Numbered from the stretch's first letter, positions 17,073 to 27,198 are shown. The stretch: 64,000 nucleotides of DNA from Variovorax paradoxus (GCF_030811855.1 NZ_JAUSRN010000007.1:186001-250000), one strand, 5' to 3'. Notes: a model not told the origin generated them from the sequence alone. Numbers and translations: made by a program.

Positions 17073-18310
17073 CGACGCATCTCTCCGCGCCGGACCCCAG
17101 CCCATCGAACGAGCGCCAGCAGATGGTCGACGCGTTGCGCGGCTTTGCGCTGCTGGGCATTCTGGTGGTCAACATCGCGAGCTTTGCCTCGACCTATTAC
17201 GCCCTGGGCATTCCCGATCCGCTGGCCATGTCGCTGGCCGACCGCATCGCCTCGTTCATGCGCGCCTTTGCGTTCGAGACCAAGTTCTACCTGCTGTTCT
17301 CGTTTCTCTTCGGCTACAGCTTCACGCTGCAGATGCGCGCGGCGGAGCGCGACGGCAAGCCCTTCGCGCCGCGCATGGTGCGGCGGCTCTTCGGGCTGTG
17401 GGCCATTGGGGTGGCGCATGCCGTGCTGCTTTATTACGGCGACATCCTCATGGCGTATGCGGTGCTGGGCGCCGTGCTGCTCATGCTGCGGCGGCGCGGG
17501 GACGTGTTCCTGGCGTGCGCGGCCGTCGGGCTGGTGCTGCTCACCGCATTGTTGTGGGCCGGCGTGGGCAGCAGATATACGCAGCTGGACATGCAAATGG
17601 CCGTGCAGGCGGCCTACGCCGACGCCGCCGCGGCACTGGCCGCTTACCGCGCCACGCCTTTGTCGGTGATCGTGCAGCATGTGCGCGATCTTTCGCAGAC
17701 CTGGTGGGTCACAGCGCTGGTGCAGGCGCCGGAGGCGCTCGCGGTGTTCTTTGCGGGGTTCATCGCCGGCAAGCGCGGGCTTCTTGCGCACGTCGAAGCG
17801 CATCGCCGCCTGTTGTGGCGGGTGCTGTGGTGGGGCCTGGCCATCGGCTTGCCGGGTGCGCTGGCCTACGCGCTTCCAACCCTCCATCTGAACGACGCGG
17901 TGCGCGAGCTCCAGGACCTGTCGATCACGCTGCTGACCGCACCATTTCTGTCGGCCGCGTATGCGGCCGGCATGCTGCTCGTGTTCCAGACCGGGCGCGG
18001 CCGCGTGCTGGCGCGGGCGCTTGCGCCGGCAGGTCGCATGGCGTTGACAAACTACCTGCTGCAATCGCTGGTGTGCGCGTGGATCTTTCTCGCTTATGGC
18101 CTGCGGTTGATCGGCACCCTCGGGCCGCTGGCGACATTCGGCGTGGCGCTGGCGATCTTCGCGGGCAACCTGCTGTTCAGCGCGTGGTGGATGGGCCGCT
18201 TTGCCTATGGTCCGGTGGAGTGGCTGCTGCGGGCGGTTACCTACCTGCGGCTCCCACCCATCCGGCGCAGCCGCCCTGCAGCAGGTCAGCGCGGCAGCGC
18301 GGCGCCCTGA
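17069..18310 (+). CDS. DUF418 domain integral membrane protein
   Basis: 413 residues with about nine to ten hydrophobic helices. The family opening RQQMVDALRGFALLGILVVNI, the FLFGYSFTLQMRAAERDG motif and the C-terminal DUF418 block (GRMALTNYLLQSLVCAWIF) are all present. This YeiB-like family is of unknown or suspected transport function. It is translationally coupled to marR by a 4-bp overlap, and its 3' end overlaps the convergent MscS-type gene by 25 bp. Confidence 0.88.
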   Translation: MTTHLSAPDPSPSNERQQMVDALRGFALLGILVVNIASFASTYYALGIPDPLAMSLADRIASFMRAFAFETKFYLLFSFLFGYSFTLQMRAAERDGKPFAPRMVRRLFGLWAIGVAHAVLLYYGDILMAYAVLGAVLLMLRRRGDVFLACAAVGLVLLTALLWAGVGSRYTQLDMQMAVQAAYADAAAALAAYRATPLSVIVQHVRDLSQTWWVTALVQAPEALAVFFAGFIAGKRGLLAHVEAHRRLLWRVLWWGLAIGLPGALAYALPTLHLNDAVRELQDLSITLLTAPFLSAAYAAGMLLVFQTGRGRVLARALAPAGRMALTNYLLQSLVCAWIFLAYGLRLIGTLGPLATFGVALAIFAGNLLFSAWWMGRFAYGPVEWLLRAVTYLRLPPIRRSRPAAGQRGSAAP

Positions 18311-19380
18311 TCCGACGGGCGGTCCTCGCGAGAAGGCTGCATTGCATCGCCCTCGATGCGCATCTTCGGCAGGAACTGCGGGTACTCCCGCTGCATGAAG
18401 TCGATGAGCCCCTCGCGCACCTTGCATCGCAGATCGAAGGCAAGGCTCGAATTGCCAGCCGTGCACAGCACGCGAATCTGCATGCTGCGCTCGGTGGCGT
18501 CGGTCACCTGGAGGTTGAAGAAGCGGCGGTCCCACTCGGGCGCAGCCTTCACGATGCGTTCCACCTCTGCGCGCAGTGGCGCCACCGGCATGCCGTAGTC
18601 AACGTAGACGAAGACCGCGCCCAGCAGCTGCGACGACTTGCGGGTCCAGTTCTGGAACGGCTTCTCGATGAAATAGCTGAGCGGCAAGATCAGCCGCCGG
18701 TCGTCCCAGATCTTCACCACCACAAAGGTGCCGGTGATCTCCTCCACGCGGCCCCATTCGCCCTCGACCACCAGCACGTCGTCCATGCGGATGGGCTGGG
18801 CCAGCGCAATCTGCAGGCCCGCAATCAAATTGCTGAACACCGGCTTGGCCGCGAGGCCCGCCACGATGCCGATCACGCCCGCCGAGGCCAGCAGGCTGGC
18901 GCCGACCTGGCGCGCGCCCGGAAAGGTCATGAGCATCATCGCGCCGCCGGCCACCAGCACCATCGTCATGGCGGTGCGCGCCAGCACGCGCGTCTGCGTG
19001 AGCACGCGGCGCGCATGCAGGTTGTCTTCGACGTCATGCGGGTGCTGCGCCAGCACGCCGTCGGCAAAGCCGTTGATGGCTTTGACCAGCAGCCAGGTGG
19101 TGGCACCGATCAGCAGCAAGCCGTTGAAATGCCTCACGCTGCCGATGAAGCGCAGGTTGTCGGGCGCGGCCTGAAACACCAGCAGCAGCGCGACCAGCGG
19201 CAGCACCAGCCGCGCCACCGCCTTGCAGTTGACCACCATCGCATGCAGCGCGGGCGTCGGGCGCGTAACCCGCATCAACACGAGGCCGCCCACGCGGTGG
19301 ATCAACAGCGCGACCGGAATGCCGACAAAGGCTGCGAGCCATGTGCCGAACCAGGGGTGGGCAAGGATCTCTTCAGTCAT
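18286..19380 (-). CDS. MscS family mechanosensitive ion channel
   Basis: 364 residues. Several N-terminal membrane helices lead to the pore-lining TM3 (LLASAGVIGIVAGLAAKPVF) and the beta domain (LAQPIRMDDVLVVEGEWGRVEEI), then a cytoplasmic alpha/beta domain. It should open under membrane tension to release solutes. The ATG at 19380 overlaps the FUSC stop (ATGA), so the two membrane proteins are translationally coupled. Confidence 0.93.
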   Translation of the reverse strand: MTEEILAHPWFGTWLAAFVGIPVALLIHRVGGLVLMRVTRPTPALHAMVVNCKAVARLVLPLVALLLVFQAAPDNLRFIGSVRHFNGLLLIGATTWLLVKAINGFADGVLAQHPHDVEDNLHARRVLTQTRVLARTAMTMVLVAGGAMMLMTFPGARQVGASLLASAGVIGIVAGLAAKPVFSNLIAGLQIALAQPIRMDDVLVVEGEWGRVEEITGTFVVVKIWDDRRLILPLSYFIEKPFQNWTRKSSQLLGAVFVYVDYGMPVAPLRAEVERIVKAAPEWDRRFFNLQVTDATERSMQIRVLCTAGNSSLAFDLRCKVREGLIDFMQREYPQFLPKMRIEGDAMQPSREDRPSDQGAALPR

Positions 19381-21623
19381 TGAGCGGTGGCGGTCGCAGT
19401 AGTCTCTGTTGTCTCGTCCAGGGGTTGAAGAATGCGCGCCGCGTCGTCGCGCAGCTGCGTGGCAAGTGCCGTGGCCAGGTCGAGGCGGCGCAGCAGCCAG
19501 GGGCTCACGTCGTTCTCGAATGGGTCGGGCAGGGGAATCGGGCCTCCCACGGTGGTGGAGCCGGGGCTTTCGGGCAGCGAGGGGCCGGTGGTCGGCGCGG
19601 TGCCGATGGCAGCGTCGATGCGCTGCACCGTGCGCTCCAGCGGTCCTTCGATGTCTGCGGGCGTGAGCCGGTCGCGCCGCAGCACGAGCATCGACTTGAC
19701 CGCGCTCAGCTGCGCCAGCAACTGGTAGCTGTGGGCCTGCAGGTGCTCGAGCGGTTCGAGCGGCGGCTGCACCGCGCGCGGCTCCGAAAGGGAGCGCTGC
19801 GTGGCCTGCACCAGCGCCGAGAGGCTGTCGTAGGCCTCGCGGCGCGCCAGCCGCCATTCGAGCTCGGGGCTGCTGTCGACGGCCTTCAGTTGGCCCAGGC
19901 CCAGTGCAAGGCGTGCATGCCGTGCCTGCGCAGTGAGCGTGCGGGCCACCAGCGCCGGAATCTGCCCACGCTCCCACGAGGGCAGCACGTAGCAGAAGCC
20001 CCAGGCCAGCGCGGCGCCGATCAGCGTGTCGGCAATGCGTTCGAACAGCGCAAAGATGGGCGCGGCGCCGGTGTTGAGCATGTGCGCTTGCACGAGGCCC
20101 AGCACGGTGGCCGCCACCGCAGTGATGAGGTAGCGCCGCACCGCAAAGCTGTGGGCAATGGCTTGCGACACCGTGACGATGGCCAGCAGCAGCAAGGGTG
20201 ACGGATGCGCGGAGAGCAGGCCCACCGCGAGCACGCTGCCCAGCAAGGTGCCGGCCACGCGGCTGTTGCGCCGCTCCAGCGTTTGCGAGAGGCTGCCGCG
20301 CAGCACCACCACGATGGTCAGCAAGATCCAGTAGTCGTGCGAACCCCAGGGCAGCGACACCGCAATGGTGTAGCCCGCCGCAATGGCCAGTGCCGCGCGA
20401 ATGGCATGGCGCAGCGGCGGTGCGTCCCAGCGCCACAGCGTGAGAAAGGGCCGCAGCGACCAATCGGTGGGGCTCACGAACATCTGCCAGTTGGCGCGCA
20501 CCACCGCAAGGTTGGGCTCGGCGTCGCCGCGCGCCATGGCCGACAGGCGCAGCACCTCGTCGTTGATGTGGCCGATGCGGCTCGCAAGGCCGCGCGCGAG
20601 CATGGCGGCATTGGGGCCGGGCATACCATGGTTCGCACCGTCGTTCTCGCCCGAAAGATGGATCGACGCGAGCCGCGGCCGCCGGTCGGCCACCGCTTCG
20701 GGCTGGCGGCCCATCAGCAGCGCGTCGCCGAGGGCCGTGGTTTCGTCGGCCAGCTCTTCGAGCACGCGGCGCATTTCGATCAGCGCTTCGGCATGCGCGG
20801 GATGGCTCTTGAGCGCATCCAGATCGAGCTCGCTCGCGAGCAGCTGGTCGCGCATTTCGAGCACGATCACCAGCATGGCCGCCAGCCGCTGTCGGCGCGG
20901 CGTGCGCGGCGACTCCAGCACGATGTCGCGCGTGGCCTGCAACTGGTCGGCCAGCGCGGCCTGTTCGCGCAGCAATTGGCCCAGCAACGGCGCGGGGGTT
21001 TCGCGGATGTCGCTGGTGTCGTCGCGCGGGGTGAACTGGCTGGCTTCGGTGCGCATCAGCGCGGCCAACGAATACAGCACGTCCGAAACCGACTGCACCC
21101 GAAAGCGCGTGTTGAGCGCATGGTTGGCCAGAGTGGCCCAGATCACGTAGAGCCCGGCACCCAGGCCAAAGTGCCAGGTGCGTTCGAGCGCCTCGGCCAT
21201 GCCGCTGGGCGTGGGCGTGGCCATCGAGAAAATCATCGAGAACATCACCGCGATGGCAATGGGGATGCCGCGCTTGCCCCACGCCATGGCCAGGAAGGCG
21301 ACAAAGGTGGCGGGCACCAGCACCAGCCCAAGGCGGATGGGCGCGGTGTGCAGCAGCTGCACCAGAAAGAAGAGCGGCAGCCCGATCAGCGGGGCCGGCA
21401 GCATCTGGAAGAACTTGCCGCGGCGCGGGCCGGGCAGGTCCGGTGGGGCAGTGACGATCACGCCCACCGCGGCCGACGCCGCAGCGATGGCGCCGAGCCA
21501 CAGGTGCGCGCCGGCCGAGATGACCAGCAGGCCGAGCGCGACGGTGAGCCCGCTGGCGACGTACTGGCTCAGCGCGATGCGCAGCGCCGCACGAATCCGG
21601 AGCGCGGCACGTGGCCCCTGCAT
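19377..21623 (-). CDS. FUSC family membrane protein (aromatic acid exporter/YccS-like)
   Basis: 748 residues from ATG 21623; the GTG one codon earlier is an alternative. There are two blocks of about six TM helices (about 15-180 and 400-530), each followed by a long helical cytoplasmic domain. This is the layout of the fusaric acid resistance/YccS/AaeB group. It probably exports organic acids or affects the envelope; the substrate is unknown. ATG overlaps the suhB stop by one base, and its own stop overlaps mscS: suhB-fusC-mscS is one transcription unit. Confidence 0.88.
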   Translation of the reverse strand: MQGPRAALRIRAALRIALSQYVASGLTVALGLLVISAGAHLWLGAIAAASAAVGVIVTAPPDLPGPRRGKFFQMLPAPLIGLPLFFLVQLLHTAPIRLGLVLVPATFVAFLAMAWGKRGIPIAIAVMFSMIFSMATPTPSGMAEALERTWHFGLGAGLYVIWATLANHALNTRFRVQSVSDVLYSLAALMRTEASQFTPRDDTSDIRETPAPLLGQLLREQAALADQLQATRDIVLESPRTPRRQRLAAMLVIVLEMRDQLLASELDLDALKSHPAHAEALIEMRRVLEELADETTALGDALLMGRQPEAVADRRPRLASIHLSGENDGANHGMPGPNAAMLARGLASRIGHINDEVLRLSAMARGDAEPNLAVVRANWQMFVSPTDWSLRPFLTLWRWDAPPLRHAIRAALAIAAGYTIAVSLPWGSHDYWILLTIVVVLRGSLSQTLERRNSRVAGTLLGSVLAVGLLSAHPSPLLLLAIVTVSQAIAHSFAVRRYLITAVAATVLGLVQAHMLNTGAAPIFALFERIADTLIGAALAWGFCYVLPSWERGQIPALVARTLTAQARHARLALGLGQLKAVDSSPELEWRLARREAYDSLSALVQATQRSLSEPRAVQPPLEPLEHLQAHSYQLLAQLSAVKSMLVLRRDRLTPADIEGPLERTVQRIDAAIGTAPTTGPSLPESPGSTTVGGPIPLPDPFENDVSPWLLRRLDLATALATQLRDDAARILQPLDETTETTATATAQ

Positions 21624-22684
21624 CACTTGGCGGAAACGTCGCCTTCGGAAGGGCTGCCGTCGGCAGGCGCATCGCGGCGAATGCGCGTGAGCTTGCGCGA
21701 CACCGGGGCCGCCGGTGCGGCAGCCGGCGCGGGCGCCTCGCCGTCGAGCGGGGCGGCCGTCAGCTCGGTGACGGTGCTGCGGGCATACAGGTCGACCGAT
21801 TCATCGGCGCCGGGCCGCGCGGCGGCGGACACGGCGCGCACGCGGTCGCTGGCGCGCATCTTGTCGTCGATGCCGGCAAATTTCGAATACTTGGCGAGCA
21901 GCGGCACCATTTGGCCGTAGATGCGCGGCGCACCGGCCAGGCATTCGCGCTGTTCGAGAAAGTCGGGCTCACCCGTGAAGTTGCCGATCAGGCCGCCGGC
22001 CTCGGTCACCAGCAGCGAACCCGCGGCCACGTCCCAGGGGTTGAGGCCCGTCTCGAAGAAGGCGTCGGTAAAGCCGGCCGCCACGTAGGCCAGGTCGAGC
22101 GCTGCCGCGCCGGGGCGGCGCAGGCCGGCCATGCGGGGCATCATGTCGGCCATGATGGCCAGGTACTGCTTGAAGTTGTCGCCGCTGCGGAACGGGAAGC
22201 CGGTGGACACCAGGCATTCGCTGAGCCGGGTGCGCTTGGAAACGCGGATGCGGCGCTCGTTCATGTAAGCGCCGCGGCCCTTGGTGGCGGTGAAGAGGTC
22301 GTTGCGGCTCGGGTCGTAGATGACCGCCTGCTCGATCTTGCCGCGCACCGACAGCGCGATGGACACGCAGTAGACCGGAAAGCCGTGGATGAAGTTGGTG
22401 GTGCCGTCGAGCGGATCGATGATCCAGACGTAGTCCGAATCCTTGGCGCCATGCTGGGTGCCCGATTCTTCGGCCAGGATGCCGTGCCCCGGATACGCGC
22501 CAAGCAGCGTTTCGATGATGACCTGCTCGCTGGCGTGATCGACTTCGGTGACGAAGTCGTTGACCTGCTTTTGCGAGATGCGCACGGCCTCGACGTCGAG
22601 GGCGGCGCGGTTGATGATCGCGCCGGCGGCGCGTGCGGCCTTGACGGCCACATTGAGCATGGGATGCAGGTTGGGGGACGACAT
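21623..22684 (-). CDS. suhB: inositol-1-monophosphatase family protein SuhB
   Basis: 353 residues. The Mg-binding motifs of the family are clear: EEsG (ILAEESGTQ), the signature [12 protein letters not shown], and the C-terminal metal site [17 protein letters not shown]. In E. coli SuhB (267 residues) also takes part in rRNA antitermination with NusA. Here about 85 extra C-terminal residues follow, rich in Ala, Pro and Arg and probably disordered. ATG 22684 is used; MLNVAV nine codons later is a shorter start. Divergent from trmJ. Confidence 0.92.
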   Translation of the reverse strand: MSSPNLHPMLNVAVKAARAAGAIINRAALDVEAVRISQKQVNDFVTEVDHASEQVIIETLLGAYPGHGILAEESGTQHGAKDSDYVWIIDPLDGTTNFIHGFPVYCVSIALSVRGKIEQAVIYDPSRNDLFTATKGRGAYMNERRIRVSKRTRLSECLVSTGFPFRSGDNFKQYLAIMADMMPRMAGLRRPGAAALDLAYVAAGFTDAFFETGLNPWDVAAGSLLVTEAGGLIGNFTGEPDFLEQRECLAGAPRIYGQMVPLLAKYSKFAGIDDKMRASDRVRAVSAAARPGADESVDLYARSTVTELTAAPLDGEAPAPAAAPAAPVSRKLTRIRRDAPADGSPSEGDVSAK

Positions 22685-22803
22685 TGGATTGTGAGAAGAA
22701 CGGCGGAAGGAGCGGCTGGCGCCCCGATGAGCGGCCCGGCGATGCGGGCGGCGAGAATCGGGCATTTTACCGGCTCCGCCCGCTTTGTGTCTCCAATCCC
22801 TCC

Positions 22804-23553
22804 ATGCGCACCCGTTTTATCCTGATCCAGACCAGCCATGCCGGCAATGTGGGCGCCGCCGCCCGGGCCATGAAGACCATGGGTTTCGACGACCTGGTGC
22901 TGGTGGCACCGCGCTGGGCCAACGTGCTGCGGCGGGAAGAAACCATCCAGCGCGCGAGCGGCGCACTGGACGTTCTGAACAACGCCCGCATCGTTGAAAC
23001 GCTCGACGAAGCGCTCGACGGCATCACCCACCTGTGCGCCACCGCCATGATCCCGCGCGACTTCGGCCCACCCACGCGCACCCCGCGCGAGCACCTGGAG
23101 CCGCTTGTAAAGCAGGGCGACCAGCACGTGGCCTTCCTCTTCGGCTCCGAGCGTTTCGGCATGCGCAACGAAGACGTCTACCGCTGCAACGTGGCGCTGA
23201 GCATTCCGACGGATCCGAAGTTCGGCTCCCTGAACCTCGGCGCCGCCATCCAGGTGATTGCCTATGAATGGCGGCTGGCCCTGGGCGGCTACGAGGTGCG
23301 CGACGCCACGGCGCCGGTGCAGGCGGCCGATGCAAAGGCCGTGGCCGGCATGCTCGACCACTGGGAACGGTCGCTGGTGGACATCGGTTTTCTCGACCCC
23401 CAGGCGCCCAAGAAGCTGATGCCCCGGCTGCAGCAGCTTTTCAACCGCGCCCAGCCCACGCCGGAGGAAATTCACATCCTCCGCGGCATCGCCAAGGCCA
23501 TGGCGGACGCGGCTAAAACCCCAACGAACGTACGCGAAGACCCCGCGCCTTAG
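22804..23553 (+). CDS. trmJ: tRNA (cytidine/uridine-2'-O-)-methyltransferase TrmJ
   Basis: 249-residue SPOUT methyltransferase. The start ([24 protein letters not shown]) and the knot motifs ([13 protein letters not shown] and [18 protein letters not shown]) match TrmJ, which methylates the ribose of position 32 in tRNA. The C-terminal extension ([14 protein letters not shown] and following) is also family-typical. The proximity of suhB and cysE on either side is commonly seen in Burkholderiales. Confidence 0.92.
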   Translation: MRTRFILIQTSHAGNVGAAARAMKTMGFDDLVLVAPRWANVLRREETIQRASGALDVLNNARIVETLDEALDGITHLCATAMIPRDFGPPTRTPREHLEPLVKQGDQHVAFLFGSERFGMRNEDVYRCNVALSIPTDPKFGSLNLGAAIQVIAYEWRLALGGYEVRDATAPVQAADAKAVAGMLDHWERSLVDIGFLDPQAPKKLMPRLQQLFNRAQPTPEEIHILRGIAKAMADAAKTPTNVREDPAP

Positions 23554-23593
23554 ACTGCCCGGCCCTATCGATATAACGACAACAAAGGCAGCG

Positions 23594-24364
23594 ATGTTTT
23601 CTCGAATCCGCGCCGACATCCGGTGCATCCTCGAACGCGACCCGGCCGCCCGCAGCGCCTGGGAAGTGATCACGGTCTACCCCGGCTTCCATGCCGTGGT
23701 GCTGCACCGCTGGGCGCATGCATGTTGGACGCACGGATTCAAGTGGCCGGCACGCGCCATCGCACACTGGGCTCGCTGGCTCACGGGCATCGAGATCCAC
23801 CCGGCCGCCAAGCTCGGCGAGCGGGTGTTCTTCGACCATGCCATGGGCGTGGTGGTGGGCGAGACCGCCGAGATCGGCGACGGCTGCACCATCTACCAGG
23901 GCGTGACACTGGGCGGCACCTCGCTCTACAAGGGCACCAAGCGGCATCCGACGCTGGGGCGCAACGTGGTGGTGAGCGCGGGCGCCAAGGTGCTGGGCGG
24001 GTTCCTCGTCGGCGATGGCGCCAAGATCGGCAGCAACGCGGTGGTCATCAAGCCGGTGCCGGCAGGGGCGACCGCGGTGGGCATTCCCGCACGCATCATC
24101 CCGTCGAAGGCCGGCGAGAGCGCCGATGTGGCCGCTCCGCAGAAGTTCTCCGCCTACGGCATCACGCAGGACGACGACCCGCTGAGTCAGGCCATGCGCG
24201 GCCTCGTCGACAGTGCCGCGAGCCAGGAACACCAGATCGCGCTGCTGTGGCAAGCGATCGAGAAGCTGTCCGCGCATCCCGGTACCAAGGACTGCGTGCC
24301 CTGCGATGCGGCGCTTGACGAGAACTTCGAGGCGGAGAAACTCACGCAGCTCATCGGCAAGTAG
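23594..24364 (+). CDS. cysE: serine O-acetyltransferase CysE
   Basis: 256 residues. Transfers acetyl from acetyl-CoA to serine, the first step to cysteine. The left-handed beta-helix hexapeptide repeats are visible (IEIHPAAKLGERVFFDHAMG, VVVGETAEIGDG, and VVVSAGAKVLGGFLVG), with the catalytic His-Asp pair of the FDHAMG region. The N-terminal domain is short, as in the EpsC/CysE short type. It is 40 bp after trmJ and may share its transcript. Confidence 0.93.
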   Translation: MFSRIRADIRCILERDPAARSAWEVITVYPGFHAVVLHRWAHACWTHGFKWPARAIAHWARWLTGIEIHPAAKLGERVFFDHAMGVVVGETAEIGDGCTIYQGVTLGGTSLYKGTKRHPTLGRNVVVSAGAKVLGGFLVGDGAKIGSNAVVIKPVPAGATAVGIPARIIPSKAGESADVAAPQKFSAYGITQDDDPLSQAMRGLVDSAASQEHQIALLWQAIEKLSAHPGTKDCVPCDAALDENFEAEKLTQLIGK

Positions 24365-24373
24365 CGGGGCTTT

Positions 24374-24844
24374 TCAGGTCGATCGTTTCGCGGCCGCGTG
24401 CAGCGAGCCATGCACGTGGCCTGCGTGCTGCCCAAACGGCTCTGTGGCCGGCGCGGCGGTGTCGAGCTCTTGCAGGATGCCGCAGTTCTGCGCCGATTGC
24501 GGGGCGCAGCATTGCTGGCGCAGCGCCTTCAGCTGCTTCTCCAACGTCTTGAGTTCCGAGATGCGCGCGGCCACGTGGCCGATGTGGTCGTCCAGCAACT
24601 GGTTGACCTCGCCGCAATCTTTGCCGGGCGCATCGCGAAAGCGCAGAAGGCTGCGGATCTCATCGAGCGTCATGTCCAAAGAACGGCAGCGGCGGATAAA
24701 GCCCAGCCGCTGCGCATGCTCGTCGTCGTAGATGCGGTAGTTGCCGTCGGTGCGCGCCGGCTCGGGCAGCAGTTGCCCGCGCTCGTAGTACCGGATGGTT
24801 TCGACCGGTGTGTTCGCAACCTTGGCCAGTTCTCCGATTTTCAT
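24374..24844 (-). CDS. cadR: Cd(II)/Pb(II)-responsive MerR-type regulator CadR/PbrR
   Basis: 156 residues with a MerR winged helix (MKIGELAKVANTPVETIRYY), a long dimerisation helix and metal-site cysteines at 77, 112/113 and 121. The positions correspond to the Cys77/Cys112/Cys119 set of CadR. The C-terminal tail contains HAGHVHGSLH, a His-rich extension typical of CadR. It is divergent from a P-type ATPase gene across a 71-bp gap that holds a MerR-type promoter, so it should activate cadA when Cd/Pb/Zn is present. Confidence 0.92.
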   Translation of the reverse strand: MKIGELAKVANTPVETIRYYERGQLLPEPARTDGNYRIYDDEHAQRLGFIRRCRSLDMTLDEIRSLLRFRDAPGKDCGEVNQLLDDHIGHVAARISELKTLEKQLKALRQQCCAPQSAQNCGILQELDTAAPATEPFGQHAGHVHGSLHAAAKRST

Positions 24845-24878
24845 GATGCGGCAAGAAGCGAGGTGGGGAATACGGCAT

Positions 24879-24910
24879 TTGACTCTACACCTGCTTCAGG
24901 GTTTCCAATG
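24879..24910 (+). promoter_or_regulatory. cadA promoter with MerR-type stretched spacer and operator
   Basis: A -35 hexamer TTGACT (24879-24884) is followed by ACTCTACACCTGCTTCAGGGT-like dyad (ACTCT...AGGGT arms, 24882-24902). A weak -10 near CCAATG lies about 20 bp after the -35. The over-long spacer over a dyad is the MerR-family activation design. Transcription would begin within a few bases of the cadA ATG. Confidence 0.65.
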
Positions 24911-24915
24911 TCCGC

Positions 24916-27198
24916 ATGAATAACGAGAACGCTCTGAAACCGGTGGCGCCACATGCGCACGCTCACCCGCACGCAGCGGCAGAAACCACCTGCTGCGGCC
25001 ACTCCGCTTGCGGCACGGCCGCGGTCGCATCGACCGATATCGCAGACATTCCGAAGGGGTCCTTGCTCTTCCGCATTCCCACCATGGATTGCGCCGTTGA
25101 GGAATCCGAGATCCGCCGCGCGCTCGAGCCGGTGCGTGGCATCAGCGGGCTGCGTTTCCGGCTCGGTGAACGGACGATGGCGATCACCGCAGAAGATGCC
25201 GCGTTGCCCGATGCACTCGAGGCCATCCGCAAGGCCGGGTTCAAGCCGGAGCCGCTGAACAACGCGGCCAATGCGCCGTCCGCTGCTGGCACGGTGCGCG
25301 ACGCCCGCCTCATGACACCGGAACTCACGCGGCTGGTCGGCGCGCTGGTGCTGGCCATCGCGGCCGAGACTGTTTCCTTTCTCGCGCCGGAGGCAGTGGC
25401 GTTCACAGTGCTGGAGATGGCCTTGGCGCTCGCGGCCATCGCGCTGGCCGGGCTCGACACCTACAAGAAGGGCTTTGCCGCATTGGTGCGCGGCCGCTTG
25501 AACATCAACGCGCTGATGGCCGTGGCCGTGACGGGCGCCTTCCTCATCGGCCAATGGCCCGAGGCCGCGATGGTGATGGCGCTCTATGCCATTGCGGAAA
25601 TGATCGAGGCACGCGCCGTCGACCGCGCCCGCAATGCCATCCAGGGCCTGCTTGCATTGGCGCCAGACCAGGCCGAGGTCAGGCAGCCCGACGGCCGCTG
25701 GAACACGGTGAGGGCCGACACCGTGGCACTCGATGCCACCGTGCGCATCCGCCCGGGCGAGCGTGTGCCGCTCGATGGCGTGGTGACGGAGGGCATGAGC
25801 GCCATCGATCAGGCGCCGGTCACGGGCGAGAGCATTCCGGTCGACAAGTCAGTGGGCGACGCGGTGTTCGCAGGCACCATCAACCAGACCGCCGCCCTGG
25901 AATTCCGCGTCACTGCGGTGGCGGCCAACACCACGTTGGCTCGCATCATCCATGCGGTCGAAGAAGCGCAAGGTTCACGCGCGCCCACGCAGCGCTTCGT
26001 CGATCGCTTCGCGGCCATCTACACGCCCGCGGTCTTCGTGCTGGCGGTGGCCGTGGCGGTGCTCACGCCCTGGCTCATGGGCTGGACGTGGATGGAGGCG
26101 GTCTACAAGTCGCTGGTGCTGCTGGTCATTGCATGCCCCTGCGCGCTGGTGATCTCGACGCCCGTCACTGTGGTGAGCGCGCTGGCCTCGGCCGCACGCC
26201 GCGGCATCCTGATCAAGGGGGGCACCTACCTCGAAGAGGCTCGCAAGCTCAAGGCCGTCGCGCTCGACAAGACGGGCACCATCACCCAAGGCAAGCCGAA
26301 GCTGGTCGAGTCGAGCCTGCTCGACAGCGCAGCGGATGAGGGCGAGATCTTTGCCATTGCCGCGAGTATTGCGGATCGCTCCGACCACCCGGTGTCGAAG
26401 GCCATTGCCGCGGGTTTAATAAAGCACGAGCTTCGGCCGATCGGCGAGTTCACGGCCCTGCCCGGACGCGGCGTGCAAGCCACGCACGAAGGCCGCAGCT
26501 ATGTGCTGGGCAACCATCGCCTCATGGAAGAACAAAAACTGTGCAGCCCTGCGCTTGAAGCCGAGCTGAAGCGGCATGAGGAAGCAGGGCGCACCGTCAC
26601 CCTGCTGGCCTCCGGCCATGCGGTGCTGGCGCTGTTCGCGGTGGCCGACACCATCAAGCCTTCTTCGCAGGCGGCCATGGCCGAACTGCGTGCGCTGGGT
26701 GTCACGCCCGTAATGCTGACCGGCGACAACGCCGCCACGGCCAAGGCGATCGGCACGCACGCGGGCATCGACGACGTGCGCGGTAATCTGCTGCCCGAGG
26801 AGAAGCTCGATGCGATCAAGGCGCTGCAGCAGCGCTACGGCATGACCGGGATGGCCGGCGATGGCATCAACGACGCACCCGCGATCGCGCAGGCCGACAT
26901 CGGCTTTGCGATGGGCGGCGCCGGTACCGACACGGCCATGGAAGCGGCCGATGTGGTCATCATGAACGACGACCTGCGGCGCGTGCCCGAAACGATCCGG
27001 CTCTCGCGCCGCGCGCATTCGGTACTTTGGCAGAACATCACGCTGGCGCTCGGCATCAAGGCCGTGTTCTTCGTGCTTGCCGTCTTCGGCAGCGCCACCA
27101 TGTGGATGGCCGTGTTCGCGGACATGGGAGCGAGCCTGCTGGTCGTCGCCAACGGGCTGCGGCTGATGCGCACGCCCAAGCGCGTGGCAAGCGACTGA
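24916..27198 (+). CDS. cadA: heavy-metal P1B-type ATPase (CadA/ZntA group)
   Basis: 760 residues. The N-terminus is His/Cys-rich (HAHAHPHAAAETTCCGHSAC), followed by a degenerate HMA domain with IPTMDCAVEESEIR. The core has the TM metal site CPC (VIACPCALVIS, near residue 405), the phosphorylation site DKTGT and the hinge GDGINDAPA. The CPC motif and MDCxxEE N-terminus point to Cd/Zn/Pb export. It is paired with cadR. Confidence 0.93.
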   Translation: MNNENALKPVAPHAHAHPHAAAETTCCGHSACGTAAVASTDIADIPKGSLLFRIPTMDCAVEESEIRRALEPVRGISGLRFRLGERTMAITAEDAALPDALEAIRKAGFKPEPLNNAANAPSAAGTVRDARLMTPELTRLVGALVLAIAAETVSFLAPEAVAFTVLEMALALAAIALAGLDTYKKGFAALVRGRLNINALMAVAVTGAFLIGQWPEAAMVMALYAIAEMIEARAVDRARNAIQGLLALAPDQAEVRQPDGRWNTVRADTVALDATVRIRPGERVPLDGVVTEGMSAIDQAPVTGESIPVDKSVGDAVFAGTINQTAALEFRVTAVAANTTLARIIHAVEEAQGSRAPTQRFVDRFAAIYTPAVFVLAVAVAVLTPWLMGWTWMEAVYKSLVLLVIACPCALVISTPVTVVSALASAARRGILIKGGTYLEEARKLKAVALDKTGTITQGKPKLVESSLLDSAADEGEIFAIAASIADRSDHPVSKAIAAGLIKHELRPIGEFTALPGRGVQATHEGRSYVLGNHRLMEEQKLCSPALEAELKRHEEAGRTVTLLASGHAVLALFAVADTIKPSSQAAMAELRALGVTPVMLTGDNAATAKAIGTHAGIDDVRGNLLPEEKLDAIKALQQRYGMTGMAGDGINDAPAIAQADIGFAMGGAGTDTAMEAADVVIMNDDLRRVPETIRLSRRAHSVLWQNITLALGIKAVFFVLAVFGSATMWMAVFADMGASLLVVANGLRLMRTPKRVASD

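Noticed and set aside
16918..19383. 821-codon plus-strand frame
   Set aside because: Shadow of marR, the DUF418 gene and, on the opposite strand, mscS; no family features.
18286..21672. 1128-codon minus-strand frame across mscS and the FUSC gene
   Set aside because: Only the last 364 codons are real (MscS); the rest is an out-of-frame reading of the FUSC gene.
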